Positions 1 through 6,161 of a stretch of DNA of 64,000 nt are shown piece after piece (positions within the stretch are counted from its first letter, which is position 1; the number at the start of each line of letters is the position of its first letter). The stretch spans positions 1-64,000 of the forward strand of contig NZ_SSYB01000005.1 in NCBI RefSeq assembly GCF_004917075.1, given 5' to 3'. Under the pieces are notes generated by a model. That model had not been told where the DNA came from. It worked only from the letters and a program-made list of their open reading frames with translations, and searched no databases. The stretch comes from Geomonas edaphica. Lineage in GTDB: Bacteria; Desulfobacterota; Desulfuromonadia; Geobacterales; Geobacteraceae. Both the position numbers and the translations under genes were made by a program.

Positions 1-129
1 CAAGGGCGAAAGCTACCGCCTCAAGGAGAAACTCAAGGCTGGACTGCTGGCTAAACACATCGAACAGTCATAACCAAGGGGGGGACTTTTCGATTACCGA
101 AAAGGGGTACTTTTCAATTACCGTTGACA
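1..129 (+). mobile_element. IS21-family element, 3' end only
   Basis: The window starts inside an insertion sequence. After an istB-like tail (stop at 73) come two imperfect direct repeats, GGGGGACTTTTCGATTACCG (about 81-100) and GGGGTACTTTTCAATTACCG (104-123), followed by TTGACA ending in CA at 128-129. Repeated terminal motifs of this type, ending TG...CA, are known at IS21-family ends, where they bind the IstA transposase. The rest of the element lies outside the window, so full length and target duplication cannot be checked. Confidence 0.65.
2..73 (+). CDS. istB: IstB-like helper ATPase, C-terminal fragment
   Basis: Only the last 23 codons are present, beginning KGESYRLKEK and ending HIEQS. 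The GESYRL(K/R) tail followed by basic residues is typical of the C-terminus of IstB, the AAA+ transposition helper of IS21 elements. The reading frame is open to the window edge. The fragment is immediately followed by the IS terminal repeats, as in IS21 elements. Identification rests on a short tail plus context. Confidence 0.55.
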   Translation, partial: KGESYRLKEKLKAGLLAKHIEQS

Positions 130-291
130 GAGGACTTGGTGAAGGTGATGGTCGGCTATTCCGAGGGGGACTTTCGTGCCAAGCTGAAAGCGGCAGGCGG
201 CAGATGGAACGCGGAGGATAAGCTCTGGCAGGTCCGTTACGGCTCCATTCGCGGCACCGAGTTGGAGTGCAGGATCGTTGACGATGCCTGA
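130..291 (+). pseudogene. 3' remnant of a hypothetical gene interrupted by the IS
   Basis: An open frame runs from the IS end to a TGA at 289-291. It encodes a tail containing KLKAAGGRWNAEDKLW and ending GTELECRIVDDA. The pattern basic-KxAGGRWxxxxKxW occurs at the C-terminus of small conserved hypothetical proteins often found with transposons and plasmids (recalled, not searched). No plausible start codon with a ribosome binding site is present, so this is probably the 3' part of a gene split by the IS21 element. Confidence 0.45.
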
Positions 292-308
292 TAGTTTGGG
301 AGGCGAGT

Positions 309-391
309 GCATCCTGAACAGGATGCAAATAAGGCATCATCAAGAGGATGCATGTTTCCCATATGAGATACCGGCATCCTGAATGAGATGC
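309..391. repeat. Three 18-nt imperfect palindromes upstream of the array
   Basis: GCATCCTGAACAGGATGC (309-326), GCATCATCAAGAGGATGC (334-351) and GCATCCTGAATGAGATGC (374-391) share the half-sites GCATC and GATGC and one total length. They lie just upstream of the first cassette junction (415/416). They could be binding sites for a dimeric regulator, or part of an attI-like leader. No protein partner can be named from the window. Confidence 0.6.
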
Positions 392-429
392 TTGGGCTAA
401 CCGGTCAATAACGAGTTGACTGAGGAATA

Positions 430-921
430 ATGAAAGACGGCCTATTTAAAAAAGAAGCGAAATTTATGGTGGGCCTGTATGTGCTGATCCCCGCTATCGG
501 GATTATGGCTGCTATTATTATTCCCTATTTGAGCAAGACAATTGGCTGTGATAACAGGATCGTTTCGGTTCATACTTCCCCTGATGGCGCGAATAAAGCC
601 GTTGTGTTTGTGCGTGACTGTGGCGCAACAACTGACTTTAACACCCAAGTTTCCATACTTCCTTTCAGAAAAGAACTCTCAAATGAAAGTGGAAATGCAT
701 TTATTGCTGACTCGGATCACGGGAAAGCTGCGACAGGTCAGTGGGGAGGGCCAAAAATAGCTGTATCTTGGCAGGGCAAAGATAGCATCATCTTGAGATA
801 CGCGAACCAATCAAGGGTATTCAAAAAAGAAGAGAATATAGCAGGTGTTCACATCACGTATTCAGAGGGAATCACATCAGCCAACAAGGAAGATGCACCG
901 GGCCAGAAAGCCGCCCGGTGA
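430..921 (+). CDS. Membrane-anchored hypothetical protein (cassette 1)
   Basis: The protein has 163 aa, with one hydrophobic helix at about residues 13-35 and an outward-facing C-terminal domain. A segment around residues 46-75 contains SPDGANKAVVFVRDCGATT. Similar SPDG...DCGATT motifs occur in small hypothetical proteins of many proteobacteria (recalled). Start ATG430 is preceded by GAGGA. The stop codon lies inside the attC stem at 919-921, so the last dozen residues or so are encoded by the recombination site and would change if the cassette moved. Function unknown. Confidence 0.75.
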   Translation: MKDGLFKKEAKFMVGLYVLIPAIGIMAAIIIPYLSKTIGCDNRIVSVHTSPDGANKAVVFVRDCGATTDFNTQVSILPFRKELSNESGNAFIADSDHGKAATGQWGGPKIAVSWQGKDSIILRYANQSRVFKKEENIAGVHITYSEGITSANKEDAPGQKAAR

Positions 922-939
922 TCTCCCGGCCCGTTGGGA
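879..939 (+). repeat. attC: attC site 1 (61 bp)
   Basis: R'' is AGCCAAC (879-885) and R' is GTTGGGA (933-939). Inner arms AGAT-G-CACCGGGC (891-903) and GCCCGGTG-ATCT (913-924) pair perfectly except for the extrahelical G895. The site is closely related to attC site 4, which keeps the pairing with a different stem sequence. Confidence 0.85.
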
Positions 940-949
940 AGAAGGAAAA

Positions 950-1426
950 ATGAACAAACCAAAAATTCTAAAAAGCGTTGGCTACGTCGTTGGTGGAATC
1001 TGCATGCTCGGGCTTGGATTTTTTTGGGGGTACAGGGAGGGCTTGAGCGGTGGTGGCTTCTCGGCAAGTATGGCCGAATTGCAAGCCTCCACTGACGGCA
1101 TATCCCTTCAGTTGAAAGAAGGAACGTGCCAAACTGCAAAGAAGGCGATAAATGCCCACCTGAATTTCATTGAGAGGTACAAAGGGAAGAATGAGCTCAT
1201 CCTGCCAGAAAGAACCTACAATGCGGACAAAATGCTTGGGCACATGAGGCTTTTCCTTATCGAACGACATGAGGGGAATGCGAAAGAAGCTGACAAGCAT
1301 TTAATAGCAGCTGTTGACGCATGTCAGCACGCGGAGATGAAGGATTGCTCGGAGAAGAACGTGCTGCTCATGGCTGAGAAGTGGAACCAAAGTCAGCCAA
1401 TGGGATGCCTGACATCACAAAAATAA
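950..1426 (+). CDS. Membrane-anchored hypothetical protein (cassette 2)
   Basis: Start ATG950 follows a purine-rich GAAGGA. The frame is open further upstream, but that part is attC. The product is 158 aa with an N-terminal hydrophobic helix (about residues 9-27, glycine-rich) and then a mainly helical domain with three cysteines in the C-terminal half. It resembles a signal-anchored periplasmic protein. No family recognised. It ends 1 nt before the R'' box of the next attC, a tight packing typical of cassettes. Confidence 0.75.
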   Translation: MNKPKILKSVGYVVGGICMLGLGFFWGYREGLSGGGFSASMAELQASTDGISLQLKEGTCQTAKKAINAHLNFIERYKGKNELILPERTYNADKMLGHMRLFLIERHEGNAKEADKHLIAAVDACQHAEMKDCSEKNVLLMAEKWNQSQPMGCLTSQK

Positions 1427-1427
1427 T

Positions 1428-1492
1428 TCCCAACCACTCGGCGGCACTCGGTCTCCGCTTCGCTCCGCCGGTGCGCCTCGACACAGTTATAC
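1428..1492 (+). repeat. attC: attC site 2 (65 bp)
   Basis: R'' TCCCAAC (1428-1434) exactly complements R' GTTGGGA at the cassette's start (933-939). Arms GGCG-G-CAC (1440-1447) and GTG-CGCC (1471-1477) pair, leaving G1444 extrahelical. The next junction box is GTTATAC (1486-1492). Confidence 0.8.
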
Positions 1493-1509
1493 CGAGAAAA
1501 GGAAAATAG

Positions 1510-1953
1510 ATGAAGTCATTGGTAACAATAGCGTGCTTGCTACTGCTCTGCATTTCGACGACGTCCTATGCGTTGCAGTCTAACACAATCGGAATAGCAA
1601 GTAAGAGCTTTGAAATAAAAGCTGAAGTAACACCCAAGTTCAGAAGTTTCAAAAAGGGCGAAAGTAAAATCGAAGGCAAAATAACGATAACAAACCTAAC
1701 TTCCACAGCTCAAAGGTACGGAAACAAATTTTTGAAACTCACAGTGAATGAACACCTCACAGCAAGGACATATAAGGACACAATCGCTTCAGAGGTCATT
1801 GACATTACAGCCATCGAAATCAAACCACATTCTTCATTGTCATTGCCCGTTTACTGGGTTTTCAGAATACCGAAAGAAACTGAGGTTAACTCTCTTCAAC
1901 TGTATTTTGATGATGGTAGTCTAGAAAAGTCAAAAGGTATAACACGGCCGTAG
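1510..1953 (+). CDS. Secreted hypothetical protein (cassette 3)
   Basis: The product is 147 aa with a Sec signal peptide (MKSLVTIACLLLLC, cleavage likely near SYA-LQ at about residue 22). The mature part is beta-rich with alternating hydrophobic residues and segments such as KIEGKITITNL, which suggests an immunoglobulin-like or intermolecular-adhesion-type fold. That fold is inference only. The final codons and TAG lie inside the next attC. No family recognised. Confidence 0.75.
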   Translation: MKSLVTIACLLLLCISTTSYALQSNTIGIASKSFEIKAEVTPKFRSFKKGESKIEGKITITNLTSTAQRYGNKFLKLTVNEHLTARTYKDTIASEVIDITAIEIKPHSSLSLPVYWVFRIPKETEVNSLQLYFDDGSLEKSKGITRP

Positions 1954-2004
1954 ACTCTGACGTGGCAAAGAACGCCACGCAGGTCACGGTCCGAGCCGTT
2001 GGAC
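1937..2004 (+). repeat. attC: attC site 3 (68 bp)
   Basis: R'' GTATAAC (1937-1943) exactly complements the cassette's 5' box GTTATAC. Arms CCGT-A-GAC and GTC-ACGG pair with one extrahelical A. An inner hairpin CGTGGC/GCCACG forms the variable terminal structure. R' is GTTGGAC (1998-2004). Related to attC site 5. Confidence 0.8.
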
Positions 2005-2010
2005 AGAGAA

Positions 2011-2316
2011 ATGATGAAAAAGAAATTACTGCTGATAATTGCTGGCACAATGGCAATTCCGCTCTTCATTTGGGGGTGGGACCGCTATCAGGATCAGAAA
2101 ATCAAAGTCACCGTCGTTTCTGCGACTCCACTTTATGCTAGAGAAGTTGATGCTGCATACGGCAGCCAAAAGCCAGTCAGAACTCTAAAACCAGGAGAAA
2201 AGCTGAAAGTAAATCGTACGACTTACGGTAAGGACTATTGGGCGTTACTTGTTGAGACTGATGCTGGGGTTCATGGATGGGTTGCATCAGGGCAGCAGGG
2301 GCTTACCATTCAGTGA
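2011..2316 (+). CDS. Signal-anchored bacterial SH3-like protein (cassette 4, ORF a)
   Basis: The product is 101 aa from ATG2011 (ATG2014 is equally possible). The N-terminal hydrophobic helix is followed by a short beta-rich domain: KVTVVSATPLYAR, then RTLKPGEKLKV, then WALLVETDAGVHGWVASGQ. The order (ligand-like strand, GEKL turn, GxHGWVxS ending) matches bacterial SH3-like domains that bind peptidoglycan or peptides. The 5' edge sits 7 nt after the junction box GTTGGAC. Its precise role is unknown. Confidence 0.72.
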   Translation: MMKKKLLLIIAGTMAIPLFIWGWDRYQDQKIKVTVVSATPLYAREVDAAYGSQKPVRTLKPGEKLKVNRTTYGKDYWALLVETDAGVHGWVASGQQGLTIQ

Positions 2317-2331
2317 CCTAAATAATCGCCA

Positions 2332-2553
2332 TTGGAGAAATCTGTGTATTGCTGTGACCGTTTTCGAGAAAGTGTAGCAGAGGGGAAGATCGAAAAGGCA
2401 AATGATTTGCCTGATGAAACAGAATGGCTTCTTCCAGAGTGGCTACATATCTATTATTGCCCGTTTTGCGGGAGTTTTATAAAAGGTGAAGGATTCGGTA
2501 GTTATCATGAAGAAGCAAAGCAAACCAGAATCCAACAAGAAAGATGCACCTGA
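2332..2553 (+). CDS. Small cysteine-rich protein, zinc-knuckle-like (cassette 4, ORF b)
   Basis: The product is 73 aa with an N-terminal YCCDRF and a central YYCPFCGSFIKGEGFG. The CPFCG knuckle plus the upstream CC pair suggests a metal-binding fold. The start is taken as TTG2332, with no clear ribosome binding site; GTG2344 is an alternative. It lies 15 nt after the preceding ORF and its stop is inside attC site 4. The upstream sequence CATTGGAG resembles a decayed junction box, so this may be a former separate cassette whose attC was lost. Confidence 0.6.
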   Translation: MEKSVYCCDRFRESVAEGKIEKANDLPDETEWLLPEWLHIYYCPFCGSFIKGEGFGSYHEEAKQTRIQQERCT

Positions 2554-2590
2554 CCGAAAAGTCGTCAGGTGATCTCCCGAGCCGTTGAAG
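2530..2590 (+). repeat. attC: attC site 4 (61 bp)
   Basis: R'' is ATCCAAC (2530-2536) and R' is GTTGAAG (2584-2590). Arms AGAT-G-CACCTGAC (2542-2554) and GTCAGGTG-ATCT (2564-2575) pair perfectly around the extrahelical G2546. Compared with attC site 1, TGAC/GTCA replaces GGGC/GCCC, a compensatory change on both sides of the stem. Confidence 0.85.
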
Positions 2591-2613
2591 GATGATTGAA
2601 GAGGATATCGTAA

Positions 2614-3414
2614 ATGAAACTGTGGCTGACATGCATGGAGTGTCATAAGGAGCTTGGAAACAGTCCTCTTGCCTGCTATCCAACAGATGTTGTTGAGGAT
2701 AGCCTCTATGAATTTACCTGTCTAAAAGGACATCAAAACAAGTTTCGGCTTCAGGGAATAAAATATCAATTTTTATTTGAGTCCGCCTTCGGGGCACTCA
2801 TCGAGGGGTATTACCTTGAAGCTGTTCTAGGGTTTACGTCAAGTCTTGAGCGCTTTTACGAGTTCTATAGCAAATTTGTTTGCTACAAAGCTGGACTTAA
2901 TAACTACGAATTTATGAAGGCCTGGAAACAGGTCTCAAATCAATCAGAAAGGCAATTCGGTGCTTTTTTATTTTTGTATGCAATTGAACAAAAAGCGAGT
3001 TTTGAGGAATCAAAGTTCAAAATACAGGACCAGAAAGCCTTCAGAAACAAGGTGATCCACAAGGGTTACCTGCCGTCTGAGGCAGAAACAGTAGATTACG
3101 GACAAAACATATTTGATATGATCAAGGTTGTGAGTGTGGAAATTGCGCAAAAAGACCATGAGTACTATCATCGATTTTCAGGCGGCGAGTTAGCACCCCA
3201 TCTTGAAGTTGATCGAGACGACCCAACAGTTATACCAACTGGCATGGGTAGTATTCTCGGTATGACTTACGAGCCTTCACGATTACTGGAAAAAGATTTC
3301 AGGAACGAGTATGAAGAAAGGAAAGCCAAGCTGTTGGAGATAAAAAAGAAGGCTTTATTGGAGGAGCATATTAAAGCCATTAGAAATAACACGAAGCCTT
3401 CAACACAGGCGTAG
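2614..3414 (+). CDS. Zinc-ribbon plus HEPN-like protein (cassette 5)
   Basis: The product is 266 aa. The N-terminus has C7-x2-C10, C21, C36 and H40, a probable zinc ribbon. The middle is helical and contains RNKVIHKGY at residues 144-152. R-N-x3-H is the Rx4-6H signature of HEPN domains, many of which are RNases in toxin-antitoxin and anti-phage systems, although non-catalytic helical proteins share RNxxxH. The C-terminal third is charged and coiled-coil-like. There is no antitoxin partner in the cassette. The stop lies inside the following attC. A defence role is inference. Confidence 0.7.
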   Translation: MKLWLTCMECHKELGNSPLACYPTDVVEDSLYEFTCLKGHQNKFRLQGIKYQFLFESAFGALIEGYYLEAVLGFTSSLERFYEFYSKFVCYKAGLNNYEFMKAWKQVSNQSERQFGAFLFLYAIEQKASFEESKFKIQDQKAFRNKVIHKGYLPSEAETVDYGQNIFDMIKVVSVEIAQKDHEYYHRFSGGELAPHLEVDRDDPTVIPTGMGSILGMTYEPSRLLEKDFRNEYEERKAKLLEIKKKALLEEHIKAIRNNTKPSTQA

Positions 3415-3466
3415 ACACTGACACGGCAAGAACCCGCTGCGCAGGTCACGCCCCGACACGTTGTAC
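3398..3466 (+). repeat. attC: attC site 5 (69 bp)
   Basis: R'' CTTCAAC (3398-3404) exactly complements R' GTTGAAG at the cassette's 5' end. Arms GGCGT-A-GAC and GTC-ACGCC pair with an extrahelical A, the same architecture as attC site 3 but with covarying bases. R' is GTTGTAC (3460-3466). Confidence 0.8.
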
Positions 3467-3476
3467 GGATAGAAAA

Positions 3477-4196
3477 ATGAGCAAAAAATACAAAAACAAG
3501 ATCTGTGTGTATTGTGGCAATGAATCGTCAAAGACTGCCGACCACGTTTTTGCAAGGGAGTTCTTCTTACTAACGAAACGCGACAACCTACCCAAAGTTC
3601 CATCTTGCCTTTGCTGCAATGGCCAGAAGTCTCAACTTGAGCACTATCTATCCTCTTTATTGCCGTTCGGAGGACAGCATCAGGATGCGAAGACAAACCT
3701 GACGGAGATGGTTCCCAAAAGATTGTCAAGAAACCAGCGCCTACACGAAGAACTTAATCGGAATAAATCTTACTCACTGTTACGTGATTCATCTGCTCAA
3801 GTTGTCACCTCTATGGTATTGCCTTTTGACGGAGAAAAGCTACTCACACTATTCGAATACATCACAAAGGGCCTTTTGTGGCACCATTGGCAGACACTTT
3901 TATCTGATGAATACTTCGTGCAGACATTAGCCTTAACAAGGGCTGGGGAGGACTTTTTTCAGAACAAGTTCCTCAACTTGTACTCCCCAAATCGAGTGTC
4001 TGTTACGCTTGGTGGAGATACTTTCAGATACATAGGTGCACAAGGTGTTGATGACCCGAGAATCAGCGCGTGGGTTTTCACGGTTTACAATGGAGTGAGG
4101 CTAAGTGAAAGCGGGACAGACCTCGGTGAAACATCTACCAAAATTGGTGCACTTACTGGCAGCAAGCGTCTCCTTGAAAAGTTGCCACTTGCATAA
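3477..4196 (+). CDS. HNH-endonuclease-like protein (cassette 6)
   Basis: The product is 239 aa. The N-terminal 50 residues contain C10-x2-C13, then DH22-23 in TADHVFAREFF, then C44-x2-C47-N48. This C-C / DHV / CxxCN layout is that of HNH-fold proteins in which cysteines hold the zinc and the His is catalytic. The canonical final His/Asn pair is not certain. The remaining 190 residues match nothing recognised. The start is 11 nt after the junction box. It could be a nuclease or an HNH-derived zinc-binding protein. Confidence 0.7.
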   Translation: MSKKYKNKICVYCGNESSKTADHVFAREFFLLTKRDNLPKVPSCLCCNGQKSQLEHYLSSLLPFGGQHQDAKTNLTEMVPKRLSRNQRLHEELNRNKSYSLLRDSSAQVVTSMVLPFDGEKLLTLFEYITKGLLWHHWQTLLSDEYFVQTLALTRAGEDFFQNKFLNLYSPNRVSVTLGGDTFRYIGAQGVDDPRISAWVFTVYNGVRLSESGTDLGETSTKIGALTGSKRLLEKLPLA

Positions 4197-4208
4197 GAGA
4201 GACAACAT

Positions 4209-4270
4209 TTACAACACGCGGTTGCAACACGGCTCCCTACGGTCGCGGTTCAACCGCAGCCCCGTTGGCA
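4209..4270 (+). repeat. attC: attC site 6 (62 bp)
   Basis: R'' is TTACAAC (4209-4215; 6/7 complement of the cassette start GTTGTAC) and R' is GTTGGCA (4264-4270). Arms GCGGTTG-C-AAC and GTT-CAACCGC pair with one extrahelical base. Confidence 0.78.
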
Positions 4271-4279
4271 GGAGATACC

Positions 4280-5044
4280 ATGAATGGCAAGCTGATGCTC
4301 TCAACAGGTTTATCGCTAGCCTTACTATGCGCAAGCAGTCCATCAGCCATGGCCGGATCATCTGAACTAGCTATTCCGATTCCCTTTCACCCTTCGAATT
4401 CGAGCTGCAGAGATTTTCTTCGACGCAATCATATAACGGATATCCGTGACTGTGACATCTCCGAAACGGGGAATTTTGGCACTATATCAGACCGCACATT
4501 CTACTACGTGATTTATTGTATTATCCCGGCTTATTCTTCGGAACCTGGTAAGTGCGGAGATGAATCATTTCCTGGACGGTATTACCGCAAACGGGGAATC
4601 GGTATTTTTGTGCAGGAAGGGGCAGAAAAGCATACAAGACTTTTTCTTGAGCGTGGAGACCCAGATATTGGCATGTATTTGTATCAGAAACCAGCCATTG
4701 TAAAAAACACATTTGGAACTTTCCTGCATGTACCGATTGGGGTGGATGGAACTGGGAACTTCAACGAGAGTGAGTATTACATCTGGGACAGCAAAAGTGC
4801 CACCTGGAAGATGCTTGATACGACAAGCTGGATTAGCGAGTTATCGGAAAGACTCCCTGCGGGTCTAACCATCAATAAAGGCATCTGGCCAGACATAGAC
4901 GCGATGATAGCAGAAACGAGTTTGTACAAGGAAAACGATGGAAATTGCTGTCCTACTGGTGGAACTGCGGTAGTTAAGCTCACTCTAGAAGATCTTCGTT
5001 TTAGAATCCAATCAGTAAAGTTTAAAAAGTACGTAGAGCAGTAG
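4280..5044 (+). CDS. Secreted hypothetical protein (cassette 7)
   Basis: The product is 254 aa with a clear signal peptide (hydrophobic core LSTGLSLALLCAS, cleavage likely after SAMA at about residue 25). The mature protein has several cysteines (for example RDCD, YCIIP, GNCCP), suggesting disulfides, and a WDSKSATWKML segment. The start ATG4280 is preceded by GGAGA; the frame extends upstream only into the attC. No family recognised. Probably periplasmic or extracellular. Confidence 0.72.
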   Translation: MNGKLMLSTGLSLALLCASSPSAMAGSSELAIPIPFHPSNSSCRDFLRRNHITDIRDCDISETGNFGTISDRTFYYVIYCIIPAYSSEPGKCGDESFPGRYYRKRGIGIFVQEGAEKHTRLFLERGDPDIGMYLYQKPAIVKNTFGTFLHVPIGVDGTGNFNESEYYIWDSKSATWKMLDTTSWISELSERLPAGLTINKGIWPDIDAMIAETSLYKENDGNCCPTGGTAVVKLTLEDLRFRIQSVKFKKYVEQ

Positions 5045-5084
5045 TGTATAGGCTTCTTTTACCACCCCAGACTGCGAAGAGGAT

Positions 5085-5146
5085 AGCCAACCACGTCCTT
5101 AGACTCGGTCGGCTGACGCCGCCGGTCAATGCCGCCCCCGTTGGAA
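5085..5146 (+). repeat. attC: attC site 7 (62 bp)
   Basis: R'' is AGCCAAC (5085-5091; 6/7 complement of GTTGGCA) and R' is GTTGGAA (5140-5146). Arms CCTT-A-GAC (5097-5104) and GTC-AATG pair (one mismatch), with inner CGGC/GCCG stems. Nearly identical in layout and sequence to attC site 9. Confidence 0.8.
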
Positions 5147-5157
5147 AAAGGAAAAAC

Positions 5158-5595
5158 ATGATCGAAGATTATGAAAATCCAGAGGTAGAGGAACGGTGGT
5201 GTGCAGAGCAACGCATCCAAGTTGAGGAGTACCTGAAAGAGCAAAAAATCGACCACGGAGAGATTGGGGAGTGGCCAGCATGGCATGTTCCACCATACGT
5301 TGCGGTCTGGGCAATAGAAAGCAATAAAAACCCAGGATGGGTCGGGTGGTGGGCTATCTCCGGAGACTTGCCGACAGACTATATTTCAGCAGAGAAGGTA
5401 AAACATCCAAGAGAAGCGATGCGAACGTTTGCCGAAGTATGGGGAGAGATTTCAGGGTACATGTTGCGAGGCGAGTCTCATCCGACTATCAAAATCGGAA
5501 CTAAAGAGGACTGGCCAGTACTTGGAGACCTTCTCAAAAGACGTTCAGAACTTCTTGCAAAATTTGCAGAGGATGATGCTGTCTGGGAAGAGTAG
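5158..5595 (+). CDS. DUF4826-like cytoplasmic protein (cassette 8)
   Basis: The product is 145 aa with no signal peptide. It is acidic and tryptophan-rich, with AVWAIESNKNPGWVGWWAI followed by SGDLPTDYI and then a helical tail. This arrangement matches my recollection of the DUF4826 family, of unknown function and found in diverse bacteria. The start ATG5158 follows AAGGAAAAAC; the longer open frame upstream is attC sequence. It ends 1 nt before the next R'' box. Confidence 0.72.
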   Translation: MIEDYENPEVEERWCAEQRIQVEEYLKEQKIDHGEIGEWPAWHVPPYVAVWAIESNKNPGWVGWWAISGDLPTDYISAEKVKHPREAMRTFAEVWGEISGYMLRGESHPTIKIGTKEDWPVLGDLLKRRSELLAKFAEDDAVWEE

Positions 5596-5596
5596 C

Positions 5597-5668
5597 CGCC
5601 AACAAGACAGTTGGACACCGCCCGCCCCAAAAAGCCGGGCTTGCGGGTCAACTGCCGAGCCGTTGAAC
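5597..5668 (+). repeat. attC: attC site 8 (72 bp)
   Basis: R'' is CGCCAAC (5597-5603; the weakest match, 5/7, to the complement of GTTGGAA) and R' is GTTGAAC (5662-5668). Arms CAGTTG-G-AC (5608-5616) and GTCAACTG (5647-5654) pair perfectly with one extrahelical G. Confidence 0.78.
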
Positions 5669-5687
5669 AACTATAAAGGAGAGAAAA

Positions 5688-6125
5688 ATGAAACAGCAAA
5701 TAAAGACACGGTATGCCATTGTAGCTCTGATCGTAGTTTGTCTATTAGCACCCATTTCTGCGCTGGCGGAAAACGATTTGCCAAGCATAGTTTTGGCTGG
5801 GCTGAACGAATATAAGGTCAAGGGACCCGAAGCTGCAGTTAAGGCATGGATCAAAGGTAGTGCGTTCGAAACCAGTATTGAAGCTATGAGCCAAGCTAAT
5901 ACGTTCAGGCAAGTTGAGGCAATGTATGGTGCTTATATTGGATATCAAGTGATAAAGGTTAAGGAAATATCAAAGACATCTAAGCTCGCTTATGTAAGTA
6001 TAGACTATGAAAAAGGTCCCTTGTTTTCTAGCTTCTTGTCCTATAAAAGTGGCGAAAAATGGCTACTTGCAAGTTTCACTTTTAACATGAAGCCAGAGGT
6101 TATACTGCCGAACAACTTTTTCTGA
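5688..6125 (+). CDS. Secreted hypothetical protein (cassette 9)
   Basis: The product is 145 aa with a strong signal peptide (core YAIVALIVVCLLAP, cleavage likely after ALA at about residue 27). The mature part starts with a helical KVKGPEAAVKAWIKGS segment and then a beta-rich YVSIDYEKGPLFSSF region. I recall similar periplasmic proteins in deltaproteobacteria but no named family. The ribosome binding site AAAGGAGAG is the best in the array. Function unknown. Confidence 0.75.
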   Translation: MKQQIKTRYAIVALIVVCLLAPISALAENDLPSIVLAGLNEYKVKGPEAAVKAWIKGSAFETSIEAMSQANTFRQVEAMYGAYIGYQVIKVKEISKTSKLAYVSIDYEKGPLFSSFLSYKSGEKWLLASFTFNMKPEVILPNNFF

Positions 6126-6161
6126 TTAGGGGCGATGGGCCAGGCAAAAGCCGAAGAAGGC

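Noticed and set aside
309-391. The 18-nt palindromes as attC sites
   Set aside because: They lack RYYYAAC/GTTRRRY boxes and extrahelical bases, and they are only 18 nt.
845-949. Longer start for the cassette-2 gene at 845
   Set aside because: The extra 35 codons are attC and upstream cassette sequence; ATG950 has the ribosome binding site and starts a signal-anchor.
2528-2596. CRISPR-like interpretation of the repeated cassette-end palindromes
   Set aside because: Repeats are not identical, spacers are gene-length with ORFs, and covariation plus R''/R' pairing fits attC instead.
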